A stretch of 7,637 nt of DNA from Elusimicrobiota bacterium (GCA_030639665.1 DAOWCC010000119.1:1-7637); one strand, 5' to 3'. Counted from the stretch's first letter, positions 1 through 6,459 are shown. Numbers and translations: made by a program. The notes: generated by a model from the sequence alone, not told the origin.

Positions 1-582
1 ATTGACCGGATATTTTTCTTTTTTTCCGTAATTGATTTTTTTTAATTCGGCTAAAACCGTTTCTTGCGGAATATGGAGTTTATCCGCAATGGTTTTTGTC
101 CATTCGTTTTTTATAATCCCGTCACTTTGTTTGGCAACCGTTTCAAGAATGATTTTCGCTATCTTTGATTTTTCCTGAGCGGGAAGGTCGCGTGGTGATT
201 CTTTGGAACTCAGATAGAGCCTTAATTTGAAGTCAACTATATCGCCGGCGATATCCAGCTGTTTTTTAAATTCATCCGTTCCGTGTTTTATTAAGAAATC
301 GTCGGGATCAAGACCGGCCGGCAACAGCGCTATTTTAACATAGAGCCCTGATTCCATGAATATTTCACCGGCCTTTATTGCCGCGTTTTGTCCGGCAGTG
401 TCGCCGTCAAACATTACCACTATATCTTTTGAATATCTTTTGGCAAAAGAGGCGTGTTCATGGCTAAAAGCGGTTCCTAAGGGCGCTAGCGCGAAACCAA
501 TGCCGTTCTGATGCGCGCTGATTACATCCATATAGCCTTCCAATAGAAGGAGTTTTTTTTCTTTTCTTATGTCTTTCCGCCC
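1..582 (-). pseudogene. dnaG: DNA primase DnaG, TOPRIM and following region, separated from its N-terminus by an in-frame stop; 3' end outside window
   Basis: My translation of the minus strand from the TAA at 583-585 to the window edge gives 194 codons with no further stop, in the same frame as the N-terminal primase segment. Numbering through from the dnaG start, the TOPRIM glutamate lies in LEGYMD at codon 262, and the DGD acid pair lies in FDGDTAG at codons 306 and 308. The spacing between these matches E. coli DnaG (E265, D309, D311). A helical region follows and runs off the left edge at about codon 441; family members are usually about 560-600 residues, so the helicase-interaction domain is not seen. 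If translation restarted on its own, the first ATG (529-531, inside EGYMD) would lose the catalytic glutamate, so a separate active TOPRIM polypeptide is unlikely. Homology to DnaG is clear; whether the product is made is unknown. Confidence 0.85.
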
Positions 583-1323
583 TTAAAATATGCCGTAAAG
601 AGTTCTTTTTTTTGAAAAAAGAGGCGTTTCGGGGGAGTTAAGATATTTTGGCTGAAAATCTCCAAGCGCTCTAGCTCCGAAAGCGATTACTTCTCCAATG
701 GTGTTTTTAATGGGGAACATAACTCTTCCCCTGAAATAATCCGTTATCTGGCCGTTTTCTTTTACATAAGCCAAGCCGGCTTTAATCAGCAATTCTTTTG
801 AAAAGCCTCTTTTGGTCGCTTCATTTACAAACATATTTTCGGCAATAGGTGAAAAGCCAAGTTTGAATTTTTCTATGGATTCCTTGCTTACATTTCTGTC
901 TTTCAGATATTTAGCCGCTTTTACGGCATTTGAGGATGTTAAAAATCTCGAATAAAAAAGAGAGGCCAGTTCCATTACTTTTTTTAATTCAATTCTTACG
1001 CGATCATTTTCCGTCATGGTTTTCATGGAAAAGCCTTCCCATTGAACGCCGGCTTTCGCGGCCAGTTTTTGCGCCGCTTCCATAAAAGTCAAGCCGTCTA
1101 TTTTTTCTATAAATGAAAAAATATCACCGTGTTCTTGGCAGCCAAAACAATAAAATCTTTGAGTATCCGGATTTATGGTAAACGAGGGCGTTTTTTCATT
1201 ATGAAAAGGACAAAGCGCCTTGAAGTTTTTTCCGGCTTTTTGAATGGAAGGAATATAGTCTCTAATAACTTCGACTATATCCAATCTTTCTCTAATTGTC
1301 TCAATAATATTTTGTGAGCGCAT
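583..1323 (-). CDS. dnaG: DNA primase DnaG, N-terminal zinc-binding and RNA-polymerase domain, ended early by in-frame TAA
   Basis: This 246-residue segment is the front half of the replicative primase, which makes RNA primers at the fork with the DnaB helicase. The CHC2 zinc finger is complete: C38, H41, C59 and C62, followed by GCQEHGDIFSFI. The catalytic-core N-terminal part follows, including FRGRVMFPI, VIAFGARALGD and YLNSPETPLFSKKRTLYGIF, all typical of DnaG just before TOPRIM. The frame then meets TAA at 583-585 and carries on with recognisable DnaG sequence, so this is a nonsense codon and not a frameshift. Relatives often have glutamine or a similar residue at this place, and CAA to TAA is a single change; that substitution is inference. 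The ATG start fits the family (MRSQNIIETIRERLDIVEVI), but only a weak AAGG about 14 bases upstream could serve as ribosome binding site. rpsU lies 121 bases upstream, as in the classical rpsU-dnaG-rpoD operon. Confidence 0.9.
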   Translation of the reverse strand: MRSQNIIETIRERLDIVEVIRDYIPSIQKAGKNFKALCPFHNEKTPSFTINPDTQRFYCFGCQEHGDIFSFIEKIDGLTFMEAAQKLAAKAGVQWEGFSMKTMTENDRVRIELKKVMELASLFYSRFLTSSNAVKAAKYLKDRNVSKESIEKFKLGFSPIAENMFVNEATKRGFSKELLIKAGLAYVKENGQITDYFRGRVMFPIKNTIGEVIAFGARALGDFQPKYLNSPETPLFSKKRTLYGIF

Positions 1324-1379
1324 AAAAGGAAATTGCCTTATATCTTATCGGGTAAGTATCATATTAAATAGCAATATAA

Positions 1380-1411
1380 CCCCCACACATGGAAATTATT
1401 ATGTGCGGGGG
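1380..1411 (-). terminator. GC-rich hairpin between rpsU and dnaG, possible attenuator or weak terminator
   Basis: An 11-bp inverted repeat (CCCCCACACAT at 1380-1390 and ATGTGCGGGGG at 1401-1411) surrounds a 10-base loop. The one imperfect position is an A-C mismatch on the plus strand but a G-U pair in minus-strand RNA, which argues that the structure acts in the rpsU-dnaG transcript. Downstream on the minus strand the sequence is TTATATTGCTATTTAA: T-rich but without a clean T tract, so complete termination is doubtful. In E. coli a terminator between rpsU and dnaG keeps primase expression low; the same role here is inferred from position. Confidence 0.55.
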
Positions 1412-1444
1412 AAAGTACTAAAAAAGATACACTTTTATTGTGAA

Positions 1445-1630
1445 TTACTTTTTGTTTTTGCGAAGTTTACGGCGTATCTCTTGGGCTTTGAGTTTCTTGG
1501 TTACGCTTGGCGCTTGATAGAACTCTCGGCGTTTGATGTCTTTAAGAATACCGCTTCTTTCACATTCATGCTTAAAGCGTCTTAAAGCTTCTTCAATGGA
1601 TTCTTCATCTCGAAGTCTTATAAATACCAC
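1445..1630 (-). CDS. rpsU: 30S ribosomal protein S21
   Basis: This 61-residue basic protein is small-subunit protein S21, which sits on the 30S platform close to the 3' end of 16S rRNA. The family pattern is plain: an acidic ESIEEALRRFKHECERSGIL segment, then KRREFYQAPSVTKK and a lysine/arginine-rich tail. Its length is normal. The start is GTG at 1628-1630, fixed by a very strong Shine-Dalgarno match, AAAGGTGGTGA at 1635-1645, four bases upstream. A near-consensus promoter at 1656-1684 precedes it, so it is probably transcribed independently of the HIT gene 50 bases upstream. dnaG follows downstream, the gene pair of the macromolecular synthesis operon. It ends in TAA. Confidence 0.96.
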   Translation of the reverse strand: MVFIRLRDEESIEEALRRFKHECERSGILKDIKRREFYQAPSVTKKLKAQEIRRKLRKNKK

Positions 1631-1655
1631 AATATCACCACCTTTCTATACGGAA

Positions 1656-1684
1656 ATTTTATATCTAAATTTTGTTTCTATCAA
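1656..1684 (-). promoter_or_regulatory. Predicted sigma70-type promoter of rpsU(-dnaG)
   Basis: On the minus strand TTGATA (1679-1684; five of six consensus bases) is followed by a 17-base spacer and TAAAAT (1656-1661; five of six). The -35 element overlaps the stop codon of the HIT gene. A start about seven bases downstream would leave a leader of about 20 bases containing the strong rpsU ribosome binding site. Confidence 0.6.
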
Positions 1685-2019
1685 CCCGGCGGCCAAAGGA
1701 GTCTTCTTCCGCCCAGAAGATGATAGTGCAAATGGTCAACTGTCTGACCCGCTTTTCTGCCATTGTTCATTACAAGTCTATAATCCGATAAATCAAGTTC
1801 TTTAGCTATTTTCATAGCCGCCTGCTGTAATTTCCCCAAAAGTTCCGTATCCGCGTCATTTATTTCAGCAAGTTTGGAAATATGCCTTTTGGGTATAATC
1901 AAGATATGAACCGGAGCTTGTGGATTTAAATCATGAAAGGCCATTACATCATCCGTTTCATGTATAATTCTGGTTTGTTTGGTTTTTTCCACTATTTCAC
2001 AAAAGATACAATTGGCCAT
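1681..2019 (-). CDS. HIT-family protein (HinT-like nucleotide phosphoramidase/hydrolase)
   Basis: From the ATG at 2017-2019 this is a 112-residue histidine-triad protein. The triad HLHYHLL (H96, H98, H100) near the C-terminus is the nucleotide-phosphate binding and catalytic motif of HIT hydrolases. The N-terminal CIFCEIV (C4, C7), then HDLNPQAPVHILIIPKRHI and the strand DYRLVMNNG, are typical of bacterial HinT-like proteins, which cleave adenosine phosphoramidates and related nucleotidyl conjugates in the cytoplasm. A TTG start at 2056-2058 would add 13 unrelated residues; I prefer the ATG because family members start there. There is no Shine-Dalgarno site before the ATG, and a possible promoter at 2030-2058 would give an almost leaderless mRNA. 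It lies between the phosphatase-like genes and rpsU; any functional link to either is unproven. The exact substrate cannot be told from sequence. Confidence 0.92.
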   Translation of the reverse strand: MANCIFCEIVEKTKQTRIIHETDDVMAFHDLNPQAPVHILIIPKRHISKLAEINDADTELLGKLQQAAMKIAKELDLSDYRLVMNNGRKAGQTVDHLHYHLLGGRRLLWPPG

Positions 2020-2029
2020 ATTGGTGTAT

Positions 2030-2058
2030 AGTTTATCGTTTTTGGAAGTAATAATCAA
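2030..2058 (-). promoter_or_regulatory. Possible promoter giving a leaderless HIT transcript
   Basis: Minus-strand TTGATT (2053-2058), a 17-base spacer and TAAACT (2030-2035) form a moderate sigma70-like pair, four of six matches each. The expected transcription start is within about five bases of the HIT ATG at 2019, which would explain why no ribosome binding site is visible. In AT-rich DNA such matches arise by chance, so confidence is low. Confidence 0.3.
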
Positions 2059-2098
2059 TTAAAATAGGAGTAAAAAGCCTTGATTTTTCCCATAATCT

Positions 2099-2707
2099 TT
2101 AAAATTCAGACAAAGGGAGTATAAATTCATTGAATTTTCCGGGAGTATAGGTTGTTTTATTTGTCGATTTTGAACTTCTTTTTATTCTTATTACGGTGGT
2201 ATCGGCTTTTTTAGCCTGAATTATATCCGCGTCGGAGCCGGCAAAATAAAGAAGAAAATTTTCTTTTTCCAGCGTTTTATGTTTTTTTAAGTTGTTTTCC
2301 ACGAATATAAATTTAGTTATCAAGGGTTTCCATGAATGTTTTATACTGTCTGAGCCGATATCTTCTCTCATGCAGATAATATATATATCAAATCCGAACG
2401 CTTTAAACATCCACGCGGCTGTAAGGGGAATTAGTTTTGAGCGTTCAAGCTTATATGAACGATTTAAAAAATTCCAATAGTCGTTTTGATTGCCGGAAAC
2501 AGACGGTTTTTGAGCTTGTTTAAAAGCCGGAGTTGAAAAAACCAAACCGTCATCATATTCAAATCCGATTTTAAAGCCAAGAATGGTTATAACCGCGAAT
2601 ATAACCGCCCATGTTCCGACAAGAATTGATAATTTTTTTAATTTATCCATCCAAAGCGTGAGAATCGGGACCGGTTTTTTGATGGGTTTTTCCGTATTTT
2701 CTTCCAT
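2099..2707 (-). CDS. Membrane-anchored HAD-fold protein resembling class B acid phosphatase (AphA), catalytic residues degenerate
   Basis: The 202-residue protein has a short, lysine-rich cytoplasmic N-terminus, one membrane segment at about residues 27-46 and a C-terminal domain that should lie in the periplasm. That domain follows class B acid phosphatases along its length: IGFEYDDGLVFSTPAF matches the AphA motif around FDIDDTVLFSSP, FDIYIICMRE matches the FFVTGR motif II region, FAGSDADI matches YGDSDNDI, and the tail VIRIKRSSKST...FNEFILPLSEF matches the AphA C-terminus. The alignment is from memory. The nucleophile aspartate is Glu50, the motif I threonine is Gly54, the motif II threonine is Cys112 and the first motif IV aspartate is Gly157; Asp52, Asp159 and Asp161 remain. 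It is therefore probably not a normal phosphatase and may be a binding or regulatory relative. No clear ribosome binding site is seen. The gene follows two nucleotidase-family genes, which suggests a shared nucleotide or phosphate theme. Confidence 0.75.
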   Translation of the reverse strand: MEENTEKPIKKPVPILTLWMDKLKKLSILVGTWAVIFAVITILGFKIGFEYDDGLVFSTPAFKQAQKPSVSGNQNDYWNFLNRSYKLERSKLIPLTAAWMFKAFGFDIYIICMREDIGSDSIKHSWKPLITKFIFVENNLKKHKTLEKENFLLYFAGSDADIIQAKKADTTVIRIKRSSKSTNKTTYTPGKFNEFILPLSEF

Positions 2708-2736
2708 AATAAAGTTATGCTTGATAAATCAGACAA

Positions 2737-2771
2737 CTCAAATTTCAAAATACAAATTACAAATATCAAAT
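2737..2771 (-). repeat. Degenerate 7-bp tandem repeat, five copies
   Basis: The intergenic stretch before the HAD-like gene reads, on the minus strand, ATTTGAT ATTTGTA ATTTGTA TTTTGAA ATTTGAG: five adjacent heptads with consensus ATTTGNN. It is embedded in a 75-base AT-rich spacer. Similar AT-rich CAAATT-type spacer repeats occur between genes in many bacterial genomes, and I cannot say whether this one has a function. The minus-strand spacer otherwise shows no convincing promoter. Confidence 0.5.
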
Positions 2772-2782
2772 GCTCAACAAAT

Positions 2783-4255
2783 TTAAGGATTCTTAATCTC
2801 CGGTTTGTTTTTTGCTATTTTCTGTAACCGTATGGGTTTGCGATTTCTGCGTAATTGCCATTTCAATATTTCAATAATGGATTTTGGTTTATTTACAAAT
2901 TCAACGGCATGAGGCAAAATGGCGTATTCTTCTTCATTTAACATATAGTCGGCAATGGTTAACTGATATATTTTACCGGGTCTTAACCGTCTGTTTCTTA
3001 TTTTAATTTCATGAGCGGCATTGTTTTTTATTGAGAAAGTGATGCCCGCGAATCCAAGACCTTTATTTAAATTGGCATTGATAATGGTTTCCAAGCTGCT
3101 GCCTCGTAATTTTAAATAAACTATATGAATATCATAATTCATAAGCGCGTAAACATTTCTTTTACTTATAGGACCTTTTGAAATATCTTCTTTTAGCTTG
3201 TCGGAGGTTATTAACGCGCCTTGAGCGCCGGACCATTTTTTCATGCATAGAGCTATCCAATTGGCCAAGGAGGATATTCCCTTGTCGCTTCTTTCCAAGG
3301 TTTCATAAGAGGCGCCTATTTTTTTATCAAAAATATCGGATATTTTTTTTCTATGACCGGTTTCCAGTTTTAAAATTTCCGCGTCTTCACCCAACTTCTT
3401 TTTATCCAGGGATATGGTTTTCCACGAGACTCCCGATAATTTTCCCGTTTTTGAATTTAGAGATATTTTTGTTCTTAAGGCTGAGGAGGAGTTTTTAACT
3501 TGATTAATGAAATAAGTGCGGTTTATTTTTAATTGTTTTTCTCGCGTCAAGCCGTTTACTATAACTATATCGGGGGCCCGATTGCCGCGCGCGATAAGTT
3601 TAAAAAAATCTTTCAGCGGAAAATCTTTTTTTAAAGGTTTGACATTAAGAAGCATAATCACTATTTTCGAACCGCTTTTCCTAAGAGCGTTAACATTGCG
3701 GGCTATTTCATAATTTTCTTTTTCAAGCCTGTAAAACGGAAGTGTTTTTGCCGAATTCAGATTTGCTGCGTCGAAAGTGTTTATTGAAAAAATGCCTATA
3801 GATGTGTTTTTTAAGTTAATGATATGACGGGGTTTCGCGTATTTCGCTCTCTCGCCGGTTTTAAGGTAGACATTTGAAGCCAGAATTGAAAACTTGGATT
3901 TCGGCAGAGTTTTATTTAAGGCTTTGGGAGAAAAGGAAAGATCTTTATTTCCAATCATTGCCAAAGAATAGCCGGTATGATTCATGCAATCTATCAGCGC
4001 GTTTGTTTTAAGCAATCTCCCTTCGGGAATAGTTGTCAGCCAATCGCCCATATCCACGACAATTGAATATTGTTTTTCATTTTCGATGGCTTTTTTTAAA
4101 ACGGCAAAGCTTCCGATATCGCGTTTTTCAGGTGATAGCCAATCGGATATGCCCGATGTGGATATGATGATTATTTTTTCTTTTCGCGAACAGCCTGAAA
4201 ATAAAAAAACAAAAACACACATTACAGTTGACGCAAGAAAAAAAGTTTTTCGCAT
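2783..4255 (-). CDS. Lipoprotein paralogue of 5'-nucleotidase with lost metal-binding residues (probable pseudoenzyme)
   Basis: Counting from ATG 4253-4255 the protein has 490 residues. It opens with a lipoprotein signal (MRKTFF, hydrophobic core, LFSGC with lipidated Cys22). The rest is collinear with the neighbouring 5'-nucleotidase: metallophosphoesterase domain, then nucleotidase C-terminal domain. The metal sites are degraded: the D-x-H motif is GIS (G35, S37), GNHE is GNKD (K104), the AHFG histidine is Asn204 and GHSH is GLTR (L236, R238); only Asp71 and Asn103 remain. In the C-terminal domain the NTHGIR and MPFDN substrate motifs and the GGSGG loop are also missing. The frame is intact over its full length, which argues for selection for a non-hydrolytic role such as binding or scaffolding (inference). 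An in-frame TTG at 4268-4270 would add five residues, but the ATG gives the better signal sequence. The gene begins 25 bases after the nucleotidase stop, so co-transcription is likely. Confidence 0.85.
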   Translation of the reverse strand: MRKTFFLASTVMCVFVFLFSGCSRKEKIIIISTSGISDWLSPEKRDIGSFAVLKKAIENEKQYSIVVDMGDWLTTIPEGRLLKTNALIDCMNHTGYSLAMIGNKDLSFSPKALNKTLPKSKFSILASNVYLKTGERAKYAKPRHIINLKNTSIGIFSINTFDAANLNSAKTLPFYRLEKENYEIARNVNALRKSGSKIVIMLLNVKPLKKDFPLKDFFKLIARGNRAPDIVIVNGLTREKQLKINRTYFINQVKNSSSALRTKISLNSKTGKLSGVSWKTISLDKKKLGEDAEILKLETGHRKKISDIFDKKIGASYETLERSDKGISSLANWIALCMKKWSGAQGALITSDKLKEDISKGPISKRNVYALMNYDIHIVYLKLRGSSLETIINANLNKGLGFAGITFSIKNNAAHEIKIRNRRLRPGKIYQLTIADYMLNEEEYAILPHAVEFVNKPKSIIEILKWQLRRNRKPIRLQKIAKNKPEIKNP

Positions 4256-4280
4256 ATTTAAAATCCGCAACCCATAAATT

Positions 4281-5840
4281 TTAATTAAGCTTAATTATTC
4301 TATTGCCTTCGGGTTTTTCAATGGCAGAGGATGTTCTGATGCTTTGAATTAACACATTTCTTATGGGCATCATGGTATCATTCAAATCTTTGCTTAATGT
4401 GAAAGCTTTTCCACCCGAACCGCCCGAAGTAAGATAATTATTGGTTACAACGGTAAATTCATCGTTGGGTTTCACCAATTTTGAATTTATATAGATGTCG
4501 ATATCGGTGGGATTATTGTTTTTATTTGTTTTAAATTTAACTTTCATGCCGGATATTTGCATTTTACTGTAAGAGTTTCTGAAATTGTCGCGCATGAGTT
4601 TTTTTATTAATTTTCCGGTCATCTTAAGCGTAACCAAGGTATTGTCAAAGGGCATAATTTGATAAATATCGCGCATCGTCAAAGGACCTTCAGTCATTAC
4701 TGAGCGTATTCCGTGAGTGTTTTGAAAAGCCAAATCGGTTTTAGCGTGTTTTCTCATTACATCCGTCATCCAGTTTCCTATATCGGAGTCCAGCCCTTCT
4801 TTGCTTATTAGGAGCGAGACATTTGATTTTCCTATAATTTGAGCCATTTTTTTATTAACTTTTTTTGTGAATTTTTTTAAAATTTTATCAGCCTTTTTAT
4901 CTTTTCCCGTTATATCCGTCCATAAGGGAATTACCAAAGCCGTAGCTTTTATGAATTTGCCCGTGGTATCATCAAATTCCAAATCCACTTTGGTTACATC
5001 CGTAAGGCCCCAGGAACTTTCACAAAGTAATGTTGAAGAGGCTTTGTCATAATATCCCTTTGGCAGAACTTTATGGCTATGGCCTCCGAATATAATATCG
5101 ATTTCAGGAGCTGTTCTTGTGAGAGCCAGCGTTCCATAGGCATAAGATTTGGAAGGCAGAGTCCATGTTGAGATATCTATTCTTTCTCTTGTTAAGCCCG
5201 CCAACCCAAAGTGCGCGAGCCCGATTATAATATCGGGATTATGCTTTTTTATTTCCTTAACCCATTTTGCCGCTTCTTTAGCTTCATCTTTAAAATCCAA
5301 GTGTTTAACATAGGTGGGGAGAGTTGATGTTTTTGTGTGTTCTCCCGCCAGTCCGAGGATTGCTATTTTTTTGCCGGCTTTTTCCACTATCGTATAAGGT
5401 TTTAGATATTCGGGAGTTTTTCCGTTTTCTTTATAATAGATATTGGCACCAAGAAAAGGAAACTTTGCTTTTTTAACCAGGTGTTTGATATTGTTCTCGG
5501 TATAATCATATTCATGATTTCCCACTGTAACCGCCGAGTAGCCAAGATAATTCATCAACGCGACGCTGGCATTGCCTTTGGTAAAATTTCCTTCGGGAGT
5601 TCCTTGAAACATATCGCCGGAATCGATGATTATATAAGGGTTTTTTTCTTTTTTTAAAAGAGCGGATAATGCGGAAAATCCGCCTATTTCTCTTTTTGGG
5701 TTTTCTTTATTCCAACGGGCGGCTCTTGAAAAATACCAGCCGTGAATATCGGTTGTATTGTAGACGGATATTATTTCCGCGTTTAAATTGATTGATGAAA
5801 ACAGAGTTACAATTAAAGCAATAATAAGGTTTTTTTTCAT
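4281..5840 (-). CDS. Secreted bifunctional metallophosphatase/5'-nucleotidase (UshA/NadN family)
   Basis: This 519-residue protein should hydrolyse nucleoside 5'-phosphates or related phosphoesters outside the cytoplasm. A type I signal peptide ends near NLNA-E (cleavage after about residue 21). The metallophosphoesterase domain has every dimetal ligand: D31 and H33 in TTDIHGW, D76 in IDSGDMFQG, N108 and H109 in GNHEYD, H210 in LAHFG, H254 and H256 in GGHSH. The C-terminal nucleotidase domain shows NWMTDVM (N356, D360), QNTHGIR (N374, R379), MPFDNTLV and the SGGSGGKAF loop near 472-480. Length is normal for the family. The ATG is preceded by AAGGAG six bases upstream, so the start is secure. 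A degenerate lipoprotein paralogue follows after 25 bases, and an acid-phosphatase-like gene after that. The substrate (nucleotides, NAD, UDP-sugars or cyclic nucleotides) cannot be decided from sequence. Confidence 0.95.
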   Translation of the reverse strand: MKKNLIIALIVTLFSSINLNAEIISVYNTTDIHGWYFSRAARWNKENPKREIGGFSALSALLKKEKNPYIIIDSGDMFQGTPEGNFTKGNASVALMNYLGYSAVTVGNHEYDYTENNIKHLVKKAKFPFLGANIYYKENGKTPEYLKPYTIVEKAGKKIAILGLAGEHTKTSTLPTYVKHLDFKDEAKEAAKWVKEIKKHNPDIIIGLAHFGLAGLTRERIDISTWTLPSKSYAYGTLALTRTAPEIDIIFGGHSHKVLPKGYYDKASSTLLCESSWGLTDVTKVDLEFDDTTGKFIKATALVIPLWTDITGKDKKADKILKKFTKKVNKKMAQIIGKSNVSLLISKEGLDSDIGNWMTDVMRKHAKTDLAFQNTHGIRSVMTEGPLTMRDIYQIMPFDNTLVTLKMTGKLIKKLMRDNFRNSYSKMQISGMKVKFKTNKNNNPTDIDIYINSKLVKPNDEFTVVTNNYLTSGGSGGKAFTLSKDLNDTMMPIRNVLIQSIRTSSAIEKPEGNRIIKLN

Positions 5841-5854
5841 TGAGAACTCCTTAA

Positions 5855-5884
5855 ATTAAGTTTTTCTGTTCCGGAGTATGCCAA
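5855..5884 (-). promoter_or_regulatory. Possible promoter of the 5'-nucleotidase gene
   Basis: Minus-strand TTGGCA (5879-5884; five of six consensus bases) lies 18 bases from CTTAAT (5855-5860; four of six), in the 52-base spacer after the helical protein gene. The AAGGAG ribosome binding site follows just downstream. Read-through from the upstream gene is equally possible. Confidence 0.3.
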
Positions 5885-5892
5885 TTAGACGG

Positions 5893-6459
5893 CTAAACTT
5901 GAATTGATAATATGGCTTCGTTAATATCATCTATTGCGATGAAACAAGACTCCATTCTATCGTATATACTACTAAATTTGAGGTTTTCAATAAAATTATC
6001 TTTATCGTTGGAGATATCTGTTTTTGCAAGTTTTATTTCTTTTACGGATTGCGCGAAAATTTGTTTTATTTCAATTTTTAAACCGGAGTTTTTACTTGTT
6101 TGATTGTTTGATATAACCAGCTTTGAAAGTAGAATAAGGGTTCTTTCCAAATCAAGCAGAAGAGTTTTTAATGTTCTATTGAGCTCTATTTTATGAAAAG
6201 ACAGTTCAAAAGAAATGTTTTCCATAAGCGCGCTTATATCCTTAAGTCCTTTTGTTATTTGGAGATATGAGGAGCTATTTTCCAGGGAAGAAAGTTTTTG
6301 ATTAAAAAAGTCTATATCTTTATTAATCTTCAAAACTAAAATTTTAATTTCATTGGTTTTGTTTTGAGGGATTTTTTTTGTTATTTTAGCTAGGAAAAGC
6401 AGTAATTGAGATATGTTTTTTTTGTTATCGGGTTTTAATAAAAAATTCAGGATATTCAT
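5893..6459 (-). CDS. All-helical protein of unknown function, faintly PhoU/DUF47-like
   Basis: I do not firmly recognise this 188-residue protein. It has no signal peptide or clear membrane segment; the hydrophobic residues are spaced as in amphipathic helices from end to end, with many lysines, asparagines and glutamates. The C-terminal stretch IYDRMESCFIAIDDINEAI (165-183) resembles the last helix of PhoU-divergent (DUF47) phosphate-transport accessory proteins, where a similar helix pairs a tyrosine/arginine/glutamate start with acidic residues; this is a weak resemblance. The length is slightly under the roughly 205-215 residues of that family, and no Pit phosphate transporter gene is adjacent. 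A four-helix coiled-coil protein of another kind is equally possible. The ATG at 6457-6459 has no Shine-Dalgarno site. The gene lies after the rpsI terminator, so it must have its own promoter, which I could not identify, and it precedes the nucleotidase by 52 bases. The stop is TAG. Confidence 0.8.
   Translation of the reverse strand: MNILNFLLKPDNKKNISQLLLFLAKITKKIPQNKTNEIKILVLKINKDIDFFNQKLSSLENSSSYLQITKGLKDISALMENISFELSFHKIELNRTLKTLLLDLERTLILLSKLVISNNQTSKNSGLKIEIKQIFAQSVKEIKLAKTDISNDKDNFIENLKFSSIYDRMESCFIAIDDINEAILSIQV

Noticed and set aside
529..540. GGAAGG followed by ATG inside the dnaG TOPRIM region as a restart site for a separate C-terminal protein
   Set aside because: The purine run is the normal coding of the EGYMD motif, and initiation at this ATG would remove the catalytic glutamate.
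583..640. A frameshift at the A8 run near 607-614 as the cause of the dnaG interruption
   Set aside because: The sequence before and after the TAA is DnaG-like in the same frame, so no frame change is needed and slippage at the A run would not bypass the stop.
1533..1805. A 90-codon plus-strand open frame across rpsU and the HIT gene
   Set aside because: It is antisense to two clear genes and has no family resemblance.
3178..3498. A 106-codon plus-strand open frame inside the lipoprotein gene
   Set aside because: It is antisense to a supported gene and its Phe/Arg/Leu-rich content is what the reverse of a Lys/Glu-rich coding region produces.
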